Assembly: GCF_900095185.1 (NCBI RefSeq) | Contig: NZ_LT606948.1 | Location: 1,588,509-1,652,508 of the forward strand | Length of the DNA stretch: 64,000 nucleotides | Reading direction: 5' to 3' | DNA from: Polynucleobacter necessarius | GTDB lineage: Bacteria; Pseudomonadota; Gammaproteobacteria; Burkholderiales; Burkholderiaceae | Shown: positions 52,040 to 60,723 of the stretch, in pieces | Numbering within the stretch: position 1 is the first letter of the stretch | Layout of the letters: each line of letters starts with the position of its first letter | Made by a program: the position numbers and the translations under genes | Notes under the pieces: model-generated | Databases searched by the model: none | What the model was told of the DNA's origin: nothing | The model's input: the letters and a program-made list of their open reading frames with translations, nothing else

Positions 52040-52608
52040 ATGGTCTTTAAATTAACCCCCTCTGCACCCCGCTTAATCCTCTTTGCAGGTCATATGCGGG
52101 CACAGGTAACTCCACTCTGGCCAAAAGAGCTTTACCCCTATTAGTTGAAAAGACTGGAGAGGATTTCTTTTTCCTCGATAAAGATACTGCATATGGGGCA
52201 TTTAGTGCTCAAGTCATGAAACTCACGACTCCGAATCCCAATGATCGTGATAGCCCCTACTACCTTGAAAATCTCCGGGATTGGGAATACCAGGGCTGCG
52301 AGGGAAAATTTACTTCTATGGGTAAATGTCATCCTAGTGGGTTCATTCTCCAAGGAAATTCAGAGTGGTCGTATGTTTGATCTGCAAGCCCTTGGATTAC
52401 CAACACAAACGATGATTCAAATTGCTTGGATTGACCTTGAGGAGAGTGTGAAGCGAAGCGACCCTCGTGATGAATGGAAGCTCGCCCATTGGGATCAATA
52501 CACCAAACGCAGAATAGAGCCCCACCGGTCCACCTTGCTTTACATCGCTTTAATAAAGCAAGCTTTAACGAACTCACTTTTAAACAACTCATTGATGTTC
52601 TGGCGTAG
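52040..52608 (+). pseudogene. Broken P-loop kinase-like ATP-binding protein
   Basis: From ATG 52040 the frame reads VFKLTPSAPRLILFAG. The following P-loop is garbled (a GxxGxGK[ST]T-like GTGNST in a second frame), then LLPLLVEKTGEDFFFLDKDT, AYGAFSAQVMKLTTPNPNDR and YYLENLRDWEYQGC in one frame. ARENLLLWVNVILVGSFSKE and IQIAWIDLEESVKRSDPRDE with KLAHWDQYTKRRIEP lie in another. It ends LIDVLA at 52608. The layout is that of AAA_33/zeta-toxin-like small kinases; the substrate is unknown. At least three frameshifts, near 52090, 52300 and 52530. Confidence 0.72.
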
Positions 52609-52635
52609 TGAATATCTGCAAATGGTAAAGGTAAA

Positions 52636-52663
52636 AAAATAGGGCCCTTAAGGGCCCTATTTT
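52636..52663. terminator. Bidirectional intrinsic terminator
   Basis: AAAATAGGGCCC-TTAA-GGGCCCTATTTT is a perfect palindrome of twelve pairs with A and T flanks. It lies between the dead kinase gene (+) and the ompW gene (-), whose stop is at 52684. Confidence 0.93.
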
Positions 52664-52683
52664 CAAACCTCAGAACTGAAATC

Positions 52684-53352
52684 TTAGAACTTATAAGTCA
52701 CACCAACAGCTGGCATCCATGGATTTAGCGTCAACTTACCAATATTTGCACCATTACTAACTGTTTGAACATTTGTGGCTATCGTTGCATATTTCACATC
52801 TAGGTTTAAGCCCCAGTTTTTATCAAACATATAGTCCATACCAATTTGACCAACAAAGCCTACGCTTGAAGGTTCAACTTGAAGGCCAGCACCGGTGCCA
52901 TAGAAATTTTGACGGTTGCCGAAAATTGTGTAGTTGATACCGGCACCTACATAAGGTTTGCATGCACCCAAATCAGTGAAGTGATACTGAGCTAATAGAG
53001 ATGGGGGGAGACCAGTAATCTTACCGACATTAGAGTCACCTGGGGTAGCCGTTATATTGACTTGCTGTGGCCAGGTTAATACCAATTCGGCTGCAATATT
53101 TTTTGTGAAGAAATACGAAACATCAAACTCAGGAATCCATTGATTCTTGGCTTTGATATGTGCAGTCTGAACAGTACCCATTTGCCCGTTCTGCCAAAGG
53201 AGATCAACTGCGCGGACACGCACCATCCAAGGATTTTCTTCGGCTTGAGCTTGAGCTTGAGCTTGAGCTTGAGCTTGAGCTTGAGCTTGAGCTGCAAGTG
53301 GAGATAAAGATGCTACTGCAGCCATTGCTGCTACGAGAGACTTAATACGCAT
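52684..53352 (-). CDS. ompW: OmpW-family outer-membrane protein
   Basis: The 222-residue protein is read from ATG 53352 (MRIKSLVAAMAAVASLSPLA). It has a signal peptide followed by eight Ala-Gln pairs, then the mature start EENPWMVRVRAVDLL typical of OmpW. Features of the eight-stranded barrel are IPEFDVSYFFTKNIAAELVL, PSLLAQYHFTDLGACKPYVG, GINYTIFGN and the terminal aromatic TYKF. An in-frame start 39 bases upstream is less likely. OmpW proteins form small hydrophobic channels. Two perfect FNR-type sites upstream suggest control by oxygen. The Ala-Gln block comes from a hexanucleotide repeat at 53245-53292. Confidence 0.9.
   Translation of the reverse strand: MRIKSLVAAMAAVASLSPLAAQAQAQAQAQAQAQAQAEENPWMVRVRAVDLLWQNGQMGTVQTAHIKAKNQWIPEFDVSYFFTKNIAAELVLTWPQQVNITATPGDSNVGKITGLPPSLLAQYHFTDLGACKPYVGAGINYTIFGNRQNFYGTGAGLQVEPSSVGFVGQIGMDYMFDKNWGLNLDVKYATIATNVQTVSNGANIGKLTLNPWMPAVGVTYKF
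53245..53292. repeat. Hexanucleotide tandem repeat, eight copies of TTGAGC
   Basis: Eight uninterrupted copies of TTGAGC (GCTCAA on the coding strand) encode Ala-Gln eight times at the end of the OmpW signal peptide. Copy-number change would keep the frame but alter the length around the cleavage site. Confidence 0.95.
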
Positions 53353-53416
53353 GATGGTTTCCCTTTTTATTATCAATTTCGATAAGATCATTTTCGAATT
53401 GATACAGAAGAGAGTT

Positions 53417-53430
53417 TTGATTCAAATCAA
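53417..53430. promoter_or_regulatory. FNR/Anr-type binding site upstream of ompW (proximal)
   Basis: TTGAT-TCAA-ATCAA matches the FNR half-sites exactly. It is centred 71 bases upstream of the ompW ATG. Binding is inferred, not shown. Confidence 0.75.
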
Positions 53431-53488
53431 ATTAAATAGACTACGAGAATTTGTATTTGTCAAAATGCAACAACATCTCCAGCCTTAT

Positions 53489-53502
53489 TTGATATATATC
53501 AA
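53489..53502. promoter_or_regulatory. FNR/Anr-type binding site upstream of ompW (distal)
   Basis: TTGAT-ATAT-ATCAA is a second exact match, centred about 143 bases upstream of the ompW ATG and 72 bases from the proximal site. It lies 18 bases past the end of the dead hemN gene. Confidence 0.75.
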
Positions 53503-53519
53503 ATTGACTTTGTTTTGGG

Positions 53520-54940
53520 CTACAAAACTTTGGAGTAAGTACCTTTTGCTTGGGATGGTCTGAGGTGACGATCAAAAGTCATGACTACCCGTTTTGCAAG
53601 AAGGCTGCCTTTGGTAGGAACAAGGATATTTTCTCCCTCCCACTCCAAGAGCCCTGCCTCCTTAAGACTTTTTAGCTCCTCTAGCTCAACCGCAAAGTAC
53701 TTTGAAAAATTCATGTGATGCGAAGAGGCAAAAGCCTAGGCATCAAGGGCAAATTGGCACATGAGCTCGCCAATCACATTGCTCGACGGAGAAAATCATC
53801 TTGATCAAGCTGGATACCCCTTATACAGGCAAATGACCGGCATCCAGCGCCTCGTAATACTCATCCAAAGTTCGAATATTTTGCGAGTAGCAGTCATCAA
53901 CCTTACCTATAGATAAAATACCAAAAGCCAATAGGTCACACTCGGCTTGAGTGGAGTAGCCTTGAAAATTACGATGCAACCTTCCCTGCTTTTGAGCAAT
54001 AGCCAACTCATCATCTCGCTTAGCAAAATGCTCCATACCAATGAAAACATAACCAGCCTCACCCAAACGCGAAATGGTATTGGAGAGAAGGTCTAATTTA
54101 TCAGCGGCGGGTGGTAAATCCGCTTCAGCGATGCGACGCTGTGGCTTAAAAATATGTGGCAAATGGGCGTAATTATAAACTAAAAGACGATCGGGATGCA
54201 TTGCTAATACTGCATCGACAGTATCTTTAAAAGTTTCTGGGGTTTGTTTCGGCAAGCCATAAATTAAATCTACACTTCTCGATTGAGAGTCATATTTTCT
54301 TGACCAGTCAATCACCGCCGCTTGAGTTTCTTCAATGGTTTGAACGCGATGAACTGCTTCTTGCACTGCCAAATTGAAATCTTAAACCCCCAAGTTGATT
54401 CGGTTAAATCCTAAATCCGCCAAAAGTGCAATATCTTTCTCAGTTACTCGGCGCGGATTAATTTCAATGGAATACTCACCCTCAGACAACAAGTCAAAAT
54501 ATTCGCGAGTATGGTGCATCAGCTCAATCATTTCCTCATGCGACAGAAATGTCGGCGTACCATCGCCACAGTGCAACTGCGTTATGGGAATTTTTCTCTG
54601 AGCGCCAATAGCCTTGACAACCATAGCCATTTCTTTGGCTAAATACTTAATGTGTATTTGCCGCTACGGCCATGGTCTTTGGTGATGATTTTGTTACAGT
54701 CACAGTAATAACAAATATTGGGGCAGAACGGCAAATGAAAATAGAGAGAAAGTGGTGCATCGACTGTCGCAACTCGCTCACGAGCCCCAAAATAATCAAG
54801 CTCAGCAAAATGATTATGGAAGCGATCAGCGCTAGGATAAGAGGTGTAGCGTGGCCCGTTGATATCCAACCTCTTCAATAACTCAGGATGAAAAAGTGCT
54901 TTTTTTCTTGAACTACTGGATTATGAATTTCTGATTTCAT
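53520..54940 (-). pseudogene. hemN: Broken oxygen-independent coproporphyrinogen III dehydrogenase
   Basis: From ATG 54940 the frame starts [15 protein letters not shown] and shifts within a run of seven A near 54900. It then gives [40 protein letters not shown] with the radical-SAM CxxxCxxC, GDGTPTFLSHEEMIELMHHT (first Gly of GGGTP altered), IEINPRRVTEKDIALLADLG, and [14 protein letters not shown]. Further lesions are a frameshift near 54650, a TAA at 54382 (where Gln is expected) and one near 53820. The last frame ends TFDRHLRPSQAKGTYSKVL at 53520. HemN makes protoporphyrinogen's precursor without oxygen. An oxygen-dependent HemF elsewhere would have to take over. Confidence 0.93.
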
Positions 54941-54955
54941 GGAAAGCTTGAGAAT

Positions 54956-56569
54956 TTACTTTGTCAAATAGTTTAGAGCTACTGCTTCTGCTACTTTAAT
55001 CCCATCAACCCCTGCAGACAAGATACCGCCTGCATAGCCAGCACCCTCGCCCGCTGGATACAAGCCTTTAATATTTAAACTTTGATAATTAGCGCCCCGA
55101 GTAATTCGCAATGGAGAAGAGGTGCGCGTCTCCACGCCAGTTAAAACGGCATCTTTCATCGAGAAGCCCTTAATTTGCTTCTCAAACGCAGGAATGGCCT
55201 CACGTATTGCTTCGATTGCATAAACAGGCAAACTTTCTGCTAGATCAGTTAAATGCACACCTGGCTTATAAGATGGGATCACGCTTCCAAATTGAGTAGA
55301 GGGCTTGCCTTCAAGAAAATCGCCAATGAGTTGTCCTGGCGCCTCATACGTTTTACCGCCTAATTCAAATGCCTTAAGCTCAATAGCTCTCTGAAACTCA
55401 ATACCTGCCAGTGGGCCACCGGGATAATCCTCAGGTGTGATGCCAACAACAATCCCAGCATTGGCATTACGTTCGTTACGCGAGTACTGACTCATACCAT
55501 TTGTGACTACTCGATTGGGTTCGGAAGTAGCAGCTACTACCGTTCCACCTGGGCACATACAGAAACTATAAACAGAGCGACCATTTTTGGCGTGATGAAC
55601 CAACTTGTAGTCAGCTGCACCAATCAGTTCGTTACCAGCATGGGGACCTAAACGTACTCTATCAATGAGTGATTGAGGGTGCTCTATGCGAAAACCCACT
55701 GAGAATGGCTTAGCCTCCATATAAACACCGGCATGGTACAAAGCTTCAAAGGTATCGCGAGCACTATGCCCAAGCGCGAGAATAACGTGACTAGCTGGCA
55801 GATCGGGCTGACCTTCAATCTTTACGCCGCTAATTTGTCCATTATGGATATCGAATCCAGTCACTTTTTGTGTGAAGCGAATTTCACCACCTAAGTCGAT
55901 GATTTCCTGACGCATCTTTTCAACAACTCCGACCAAGCGGAAGGTGCCAATATGGGGCTTAGCTACATAAGTAATTTCTTCTGGGGCGCCTGCTTTGACA
56001 AATTCTGCAATAACTTTACGGCCATCAAACTTAGGATCTTTAATCTGGCTATATAACTTTCCATCAGAAAAAGTTCCCGCTCCACCTTCGCCAAATTGCA
56101 CATTCGATTCTGGGTTCAAAATATTTTTACGCCATAAACCCCATGTGTCTTGAGTACGTTCGCGCACTTTCTTGCCGCGCTCTAAAACTATCGGTTTAAA
56201 ACCCATTTGTGCCAGCACTAAAGCCGCAAATATCCCGCAAGGACCAAATCCAATCACTACCGGACGAAGTGCTTGACCATTGGCAATGGATTCTGGGGCT
56301 TTTGCGACAAAGTGATAACGCGTATCGGGCGATAGTCTGATATGAATGTCACCTGCACATTTCTGAAGAAGGGCATCCTCATTTTTAGCGGATAAATCAA
56401 TTGTGTAGATCAATGAAAGAGCAACGTTTTTGCGTGCGTCGTAGTTACGCCTAAATACCTGAAACTGAATTAAATCCTGAGCAGTCAAATTGAGGCGTTT
56501 CAAAATCGCCATCTCCAACGCTTCTGGAGCGTGATCAATCGGTAGGCGCAGTTCAGCAATACGAATCAT
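54956..56569 (-). CDS. FAD-dependent oxidoreductase of the COG2509 type
   Basis: The intact 537-residue protein starts MIRIAELRLPIDHAPEALEM with the ferredoxin-like N-terminal segment of this family (LTAQDLIQFQVFRRNYDARK). An FAD-binding PVVIGFGPCGIFAALVLAQM and IVLERGKKVRERTQDTW follow, then VQFGEGGAGTFSDGKLYSQI, ALGHSARDTFEALYHAGVYM and the C-terminal NIKGLYPAGEGAGYAGGILS. Members are predicted dehydrogenases; no substrate is established to my knowledge. Length is normal. It is the only intact gene between ompW and ydcH, 15 bases upstream of dead hemN. Confidence 0.88.
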   Translation of the reverse strand: MIRIAELRLPIDHAPEALEMAILKRLNLTAQDLIQFQVFRRNYDARKNVALSLIYTIDLSAKNEDALLQKCAGDIHIRLSPDTRYHFVAKAPESIANGQALRPVVIGFGPCGIFAALVLAQMGFKPIVLERGKKVRERTQDTWGLWRKNILNPESNVQFGEGGAGTFSDGKLYSQIKDPKFDGRKVIAEFVKAGAPEEITYVAKPHIGTFRLVGVVEKMRQEIIDLGGEIRFTQKVTGFDIHNGQISGVKIEGQPDLPASHVILALGHSARDTFEALYHAGVYMEAKPFSVGFRIEHPQSLIDRVRLGPHAGNELIGAADYKLVHHAKNGRSVYSFCMCPGGTVVAATSEPNRVVTNGMSQYSRNERNANAGIVVGITPEDYPGGPLAGIEFQRAIELKAFELGGKTYEAPGQLIGDFLEGKPSTQFGSVIPSYKPGVHLTDLAESLPVYAIEAIREAIPAFEKQIKGFSMKDAVLTGVETRTSSPLRITRGANYQSLNIKGLYPAGEGAGYAGGILSAGVDGIKVAEAVALNYLTK

Positions 56570-56693
56570 GGGATCAACAATACACAGTAATTTGAGGCTT
56601 TCCTGGGCTTCAAGCCTCGCCCTAGATCAAACAATAATACTGGTTATGAGCAAGCAAGCGCTGAGTAAAGGCTTATAGAGGCGATAATGCGTT

Positions 56694-57251
56694 ATGACCC
56701 TACGCGCAACTATTCATAAAGCTGACCTTCATGTCGCAGATTCTGACCGTCATTACTATGGCAGTCATTCACTCACCATCGCCAAGCACCCCTCCGAGAC
56801 TGAGCAACGGATGATGATCCGCATCATCGCTTTTGCTTTACAGGCACATGAGGATTTAGTCTTTACTAAAGGTCTGAGCGATACCGATGAGCCCGATCTT
56901 TGGATCAAAGATCCAACAGATGCGCTCAAGCTCTGGATCGAAATTGGACAGCCGGATGAGAGACGTATTCTAAAAGCCTGTGGTCGTGCAGATCAAGTGA
57001 TCGTCTATTGCTACGGTGGGCATACCAGCAAAATCTGGTGGGATGGTATTGCCACAATAAATTAAACCGCGCTCGTAACTTACAAGTAGTTTCCATTCCC
57101 TCAGAACAGGCAGATGAACTCAATACTCAATAAATTGGTAGAGCGTAGCATGGCCCTGCACGTGAACATTCAGGATGGCGAGGCCTATGTCTCCTCTGAT
57201 CACGGACAAGTCACCATCACACCCGAAGTTTGGCGTAGCAATCAGTCATAA
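56694..57251 (+). pseudogene. yaeQ: Broken YaeQ-family gene
   Basis: The frame MTLRATIHKADLHVADSDRH, YYGSHSLTIAKHPSETEQRM, RIIAFALQAHEDLVFTKGLS and LWIEIGQPDERRILKACGRA is the first two thirds of YaeQ, a PD-(D/E)xK-like fold of unclear role. A frameshift near 57053 shifts the next segment NRARNLQVVSIPSEQADELN. Another near 57130 shifts the end, LVERSMALHVNIQDGEAYVS and VTITPEVWRSNQS, stopping at 57251. Total length without shifts is about 185 residues, normal. Two small indels are the only damage. Confidence 0.9.
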
Positions 57252-57279
57252 GTTGCTAATAGAAAATAGGCTCATAAGC

Positions 57280-57660
57280 ATGCAAGTGGTTATCTTAGAT
57301 ACCAATGTCTTATTAGATCTCTTTGTATTGCAAGAGCTGATCAAAGGCAAACTCAAGGCATTAGCCACTCCCCTTGCCTTAGAAGGGTTTGCGGACGTAA
57401 TAGCACGTCCATTATTTTCATTGAATGAAGTAGAATAAGAAAAGATATACCTCCAGTGGTCTGCTCTTGCAACAGTATTGGATGACCAAATCCTAGTTAC
57501 ATCACCTTGGGAATGCCAAGGTCCTGATGACCCAGTCTTTTTAGATCTTGCCTTCACAGCAAAGGCCTACACCTGAATCAGCAAGGACAATGAAGTACTC
57601 CGCTTCGGAAGCAAGGCAGTTAAAGAACGGATATTGATTACAGCAGATTACACAGCATGA
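57280..57660 (+). pseudogene. PIN-domain (toxin-like) gene with two nonsense codons
   Basis: One frame from ATG 57280 reads MQVVILDTNVLLDLFVLQEL with the N-terminal acidic residue of the PIN fold, then LEGFADVIARPLFSL. A TAA at 57436 follows, then LQWSALATVLDDQILVTSPW, CQGPDDPVFLDLAFTAKAYT, a TGA at 57574, then ISKDNEVLRFGSKAVKERIL to 57660. DPVFLDLA and SKDxxVL hold further conserved acids. It resembles the COG1569 type of predicted ribonucleases. No antitoxin gene is adjacent. All lesions are substitutions, none shifts the frame. Confidence 0.82.
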
Positions 57661-57771
57661 GAACCCAATAATTAATGCTGAAGAGATATCTCTAGAATAG
57701 AGATTGTGGTGAAAATTACTTTCACCAGATTTTACTTAGACAGCGTATCGAAGATAAGCATACTGTTAAAC

Positions 57772-57993
57772 ATGAACAAACCAGAAATGGCAGATTCAGA
57801 TGATGGCCTCTTCAAGCCCGGAAACAAACTCAGACACATCAAGTCTGGTGGCTTTTATAAAATAATCTTTCTTGCTAATGTCGAGGCTACCCTTGAGCCT
57901 GCCTATGTTTACGAGTCCTTGCAATCCCATGATTTTTGGATTAGACCCAAATTGGAAATGGAAGATGGTTGCTTTGAACTGATCTCAGAATAA
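57772..57993 (+). CDS. DUF1653-like small protein
   Basis: The 73-residue frame from ATG 57772 starts MNKPEMADSDDGLFKPGNK. It contains LRHIKSGGFYKIIFLANVEA, TLEPAYVYESLQSHDFWIRP, resembling the DUF1653 pattern (G-x-Y-x-H-x-x-G-x-x-Y ... TLE-x-x-V-Y ... WVRP). Function is unknown. A GTG 66 bases upstream is also in frame, but neither start has a clear ribosome site. The expected Tyr of KYRHYKG is Leu-Arg-His-Ile here, so drift is possible. It sits among dead genes and could itself be decaying. Confidence 0.6.
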   Translation: MNKPEMADSDDGLFKPGNKLRHIKSGGFYKIIFLANVEATLEPAYVYESLQSHDFWIRPKLEMEDGCFELISE

Positions 57994-58008
57994 GAAAGCC
58001 AATTCAAC

Positions 58009-58143
58009 ATGTCTGAAGAACGAATTACAACCCTAGAAATTGAATTCCTATATATCGGGAACTCAAAGCCATCAATGAACAAGCTAGCAGCTCTGTAGAT
58101 AGCGGAGGTAGTCATCAAAGATGAAATCTTTCCACACTATTAA
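58009..58143 (+). pseudogene. slyX: Remnant of SlyX
   Basis: ATG 58009 starts MSEERITTLEIEFLYI. After a frameshift near 58055 another frame gives ELKAINEQASSSVDSGGSHQ, and a third ends DEIFPHY at 58143. SlyX is a coiled-coil protein of about 70 residues beginning with (T/S)EERITxLE and ending PPHY. Here only about 45 codons remain, with the middle helix deleted. Its function is unknown in any species. Confidence 0.72.
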
Positions 58144-58201
58144 TTCACTGCTAATATAGACAGAAGGCAACAGCCCAAGACATTAACTACCAAGGAAAAT
58201 C

Positions 58202-58560
58202 TTGAGCAATTTAACGCGATTTTTAGTCCAGTGGGGCTTAACTTCTTTATCCCTTTGGGATGCTAGCTATATCTTTAGCGACTTACGTTTTGCAAATGGT
58301 GACTCGTTTTTGATAGCCACCCCGCTCTTAGGTTTTGCTAATGCGATTGTCATTAGCTATTGCTCATTCTCTTTACCCCGCCTCTGACCGTAGTGACTAT
58401 GGGTCTCTTCTTGCTAGTAATTAACGCTTTGGTTTTAATACTGGTTTCTGCGGTGGTCAGTGGGTTTACGATCTCTAGCTTCTGGACAGCTTTCTTTGCC
58501 AGTATTTTATTTCTCTATTCAGCCTTTTTGTCAGCGGGCTCGTTTTCTAGACCCCTTTAA
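58202..58560 (+). pseudogene. Frameshifted four-helix membrane protein (phage-holin-like family 4)
   Basis: From TTG 58202 the text is MSNLTRFLVQWGLTSLSLWD, ASYIFSDLRFANGDSFLIAT, PLLGFANAIV. After one frameshift near 58355 it continues LILFTPPLTVVTMGLFLLVI, NALVLILVSAVVSGFTISSF, FFASILFLYSAFLSAGSF. The pattern of four helices and TLPLTxLTLGLFxLVINA is that of the small membrane proteins annotated as phage holin family 4, not linked to a prophage. Function unknown. Confidence 0.75.
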
Positions 58561-58581
58561 ACGGGTCTACTTGCCCGTGGG

Positions 58582-60428
58582 CTAAATCTCCGACCAAGAA
58601 TACAACGCAGTTTTGCAAGGCTGCGACTTGGTTGCGAGTGATTTAGCATTCTCGGCAGCAATACTAATGCCGCCAGTTAAAAAGCCTAACCCGATTAAGA
58701 CTGCGCTGTTCACTACCCCAGTCTTGTTTACGCCCACTTTAGGGTTCTGCAAAGTGCCTTCGACTTTTACAAAGCCACCAAGATCTACCCCCGTTGTTAA
58801 CCCCGACTTTTCACTGGGATTGATATTGATATCCAAAACCTCGTTATTCAAATTCATGGAACCCGAGAGAACGATATTTAAGCGATCAGTGACCACTCCA
58901 ACCAAACCCTTAATGTTGACTATTCCATTACTAATGGGCAAACAGAAAACTGCACACTCTACAACCGTTTGATTTGATTTTTTATAAAGCGGATTAATCG
59001 CATCAAATACAGTAATCAGAAAATCGTCACCTTTATTTAAAAATTCCGAGTCAAGCTTACTGGGGCCCACCGACATCTGAATTGCACCATTAGCACGACC
59101 GGCTAACTGATGGGGGCTGATGCCACTACTTTGTAGATTCACGGTTAGTTGCGAAGCCCCACCAGAAACTTTTGCATTGGAGTCGGTAGTAGCAATAATT
59201 TGCTTCAAGGTAAAGTCTTTTGCCATCCCTTTAATAGAGACTTTAGGTGTCGGGCCATCGAATTGGGAAACGGATATTTGCGCTTGGGCGCTACCTTTTC
59301 CGAGATTAAAACTGACATCATTTGCCTCAATTTTGTTTCCCTTCAATTAAAGGTTTGATTTGAAATTGATAAGAGGGGCTTGCCCTGAGATACCAAGCTC
59401 GGAAATATGGATATCAATAGAACCATTTGCTATTGGCAATAGATCAAATGATATTGGTTCGTCTGAGAAAAAATACTTACCATCAGACTGATGAATTGGG
59501 GCAGATGCAGTTTTAGGGGAGCTTTTAGAAGTCGACCCGGTAACCATTGCCGCCCCAGCCAAAGGTAGCAAATCAAAAGACTGAGAATAAAGATTGACGT
59601 TAAATGCAGGTAAATTTTGTGGCTTCTTATCAATTTCACCCTTTATGAGCAGTGATTTTCCATTCAAAGTCAGAGTTAAATCCAGATTCATGGCGACTGG
59701 TGCCTGATCCCAAGCAAAGTATGCCTTCTTGCGCAGCGAGCTAGTTTTTCCTGTCAGATTGAGTGTGGAATTAGCGTACTGGGCATTAATAAGAATAGTT
59801 GACTTATGTCATCACTACTAAAAGACACTTTTGGTAAATTGACGACCTTTGCAGCTCGATCACTATCTTCATAGTGAATGCGTGCATTGAACATATCAAG
59901 AGTAATCAATGAAATAAAGGCAGTATCTTGCGTGCTATTCGGCGCACTACCCGAGACGTCAACCGATGTTTTGCCAGATCAACCACTCAACGCACCTTGA
60001 TTTACAGACGAAGTAGATGCCAATACTGGCGGGGTTAAATTCCAGTTCACGGCACCGTCTTTATTCGTTTGCAAATACACTTCGGCGCCTTCTAACCCGA
60101 TTCTGCTAATTTCCACGCTACCTTTGAGCAATGGAAACAAGCGGATATCTAATTCAATTTGTTTTAAGGTTAATAAATCAGGTTGACTAGCCAACGCTGT
60201 ATTACCTAAAGAAACCCGCTCAGCCTTAACGCTAATTGCCGGAAAAAGACTCAGGCTAACTGGGCCATTAATCTTTAAATCACGCCCAGTTGACTTTTTC
60301 ACAAAAACACTCAGAAGCTTGGTAAGCTCGCTAGGCTTCATAAAAGAAGCCGCATACCAAGCGGCCATCGATGCTATGGCAACCATAATTGCAAATGCAA
60401 TCAGAGAAATCTTGAGGGATTTGTTCAC
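58582..60428 (-). pseudogene. Broken AsmA-family protein
   Basis: From ATG 60428 the gene begins MNKSLKISLIAFAIMVAIAS with one membrane helix. The AsmA N-terminal domain follows: GRDLKINGPVSLSLFPAISV, LEGAEVYLQTNKDGAVNWNL. A TGA at 59976, a frameshift near 59800 and a TAA at 59347 break it. The C-terminal AsmA_2 part is clear in SGGASQLTVNLQSSGISPHQ, LAGRANGAIQMSVGPSKLDS and VVECAVFCLPISNGIVNIKG. AsmA proteins are large inner-membrane-anchored periplasmic proteins linked to lipid movement and outer-membrane assembly. The remnant spans about 615 codons. Confidence 0.88.
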
Positions 60429-60521
60429 CAGACTATTCTAATGGGACTCAGAAGACTCAGAAGAACGAGCCGCCAAGATTCTCATCGGCATTCCTAGGCA
60501 CCCCTTAGACTAAATTAATGG

Positions 60522-60681
60522 ATGCGTACAGATCATCTACCGAAGTGCCCTGCGTGCCAGGAAGACATGTCATACCCAGATGGGACTAACTATGTTTGCG
60601 CACAATGCGACCATGAGGTCGATTGCAAAACAGAAGCGGGAAATAATGTTGCTCAAAGCCTGCTTTTTGAAAATAGCCTAG
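60522..60681 (+). pseudogene. Internally deleted PhnA/YjdM zinc-ribbon protein
   Basis: From ATG 60522 the frame gives MRTDHLPKCPACQEDMSYPD and GTNYVCAQCDHE, the N-terminal zinc ribbon with two CxxC pairs. It then continues VDCKTEAGN, which is the C-terminal GDHxxDCK segment of the family. A one-base shift near 60645 follows and MLLKACFLKIA closes at 60681. The central domain of about 60 residues is missing. PhnA/YjdM proteins are about 110 residues, of unclear function despite the phosphonate name. Confidence 0.75.
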
Positions 60682-60723
60682 TTCTCAGCAGAATCTAGGC
60701 CTTTATTACGCAACCAAGATTAT

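Noticed and set aside
53245..53292. Short repeat array as a CRISPR
   Set aside because: The unit is six bases without spacers and lies inside a coding frame.
58202..58560. Prophage remnant because of the holin-like family name
   Set aside because: No other phage gene is nearby and this membrane family is chromosomal in many bacteria.
58545..58570. AGACCC / GGGTCT hairpin after the holin-like remnant as a terminator
   Set aside because: Only six pairs with an eight-base loop and no T run on either side.
1463..60681. Many in-frame TGA codons, some where Trp is expected, as a sign of TGA recoded to Trp
   Set aside because: TAG and TAA interrupt other genes equally, several TGA stand where Trp is not expected, indels accompany them, and intact genes such as fabI end in TGA.
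1463..60681. Frameshifts as sequencing errors
   Set aside because: Over 13 kb of core genes (18201-31220) have no lesion although they contain homopolymers and low-complexity parts, and many broken genes also have clear large deletions.
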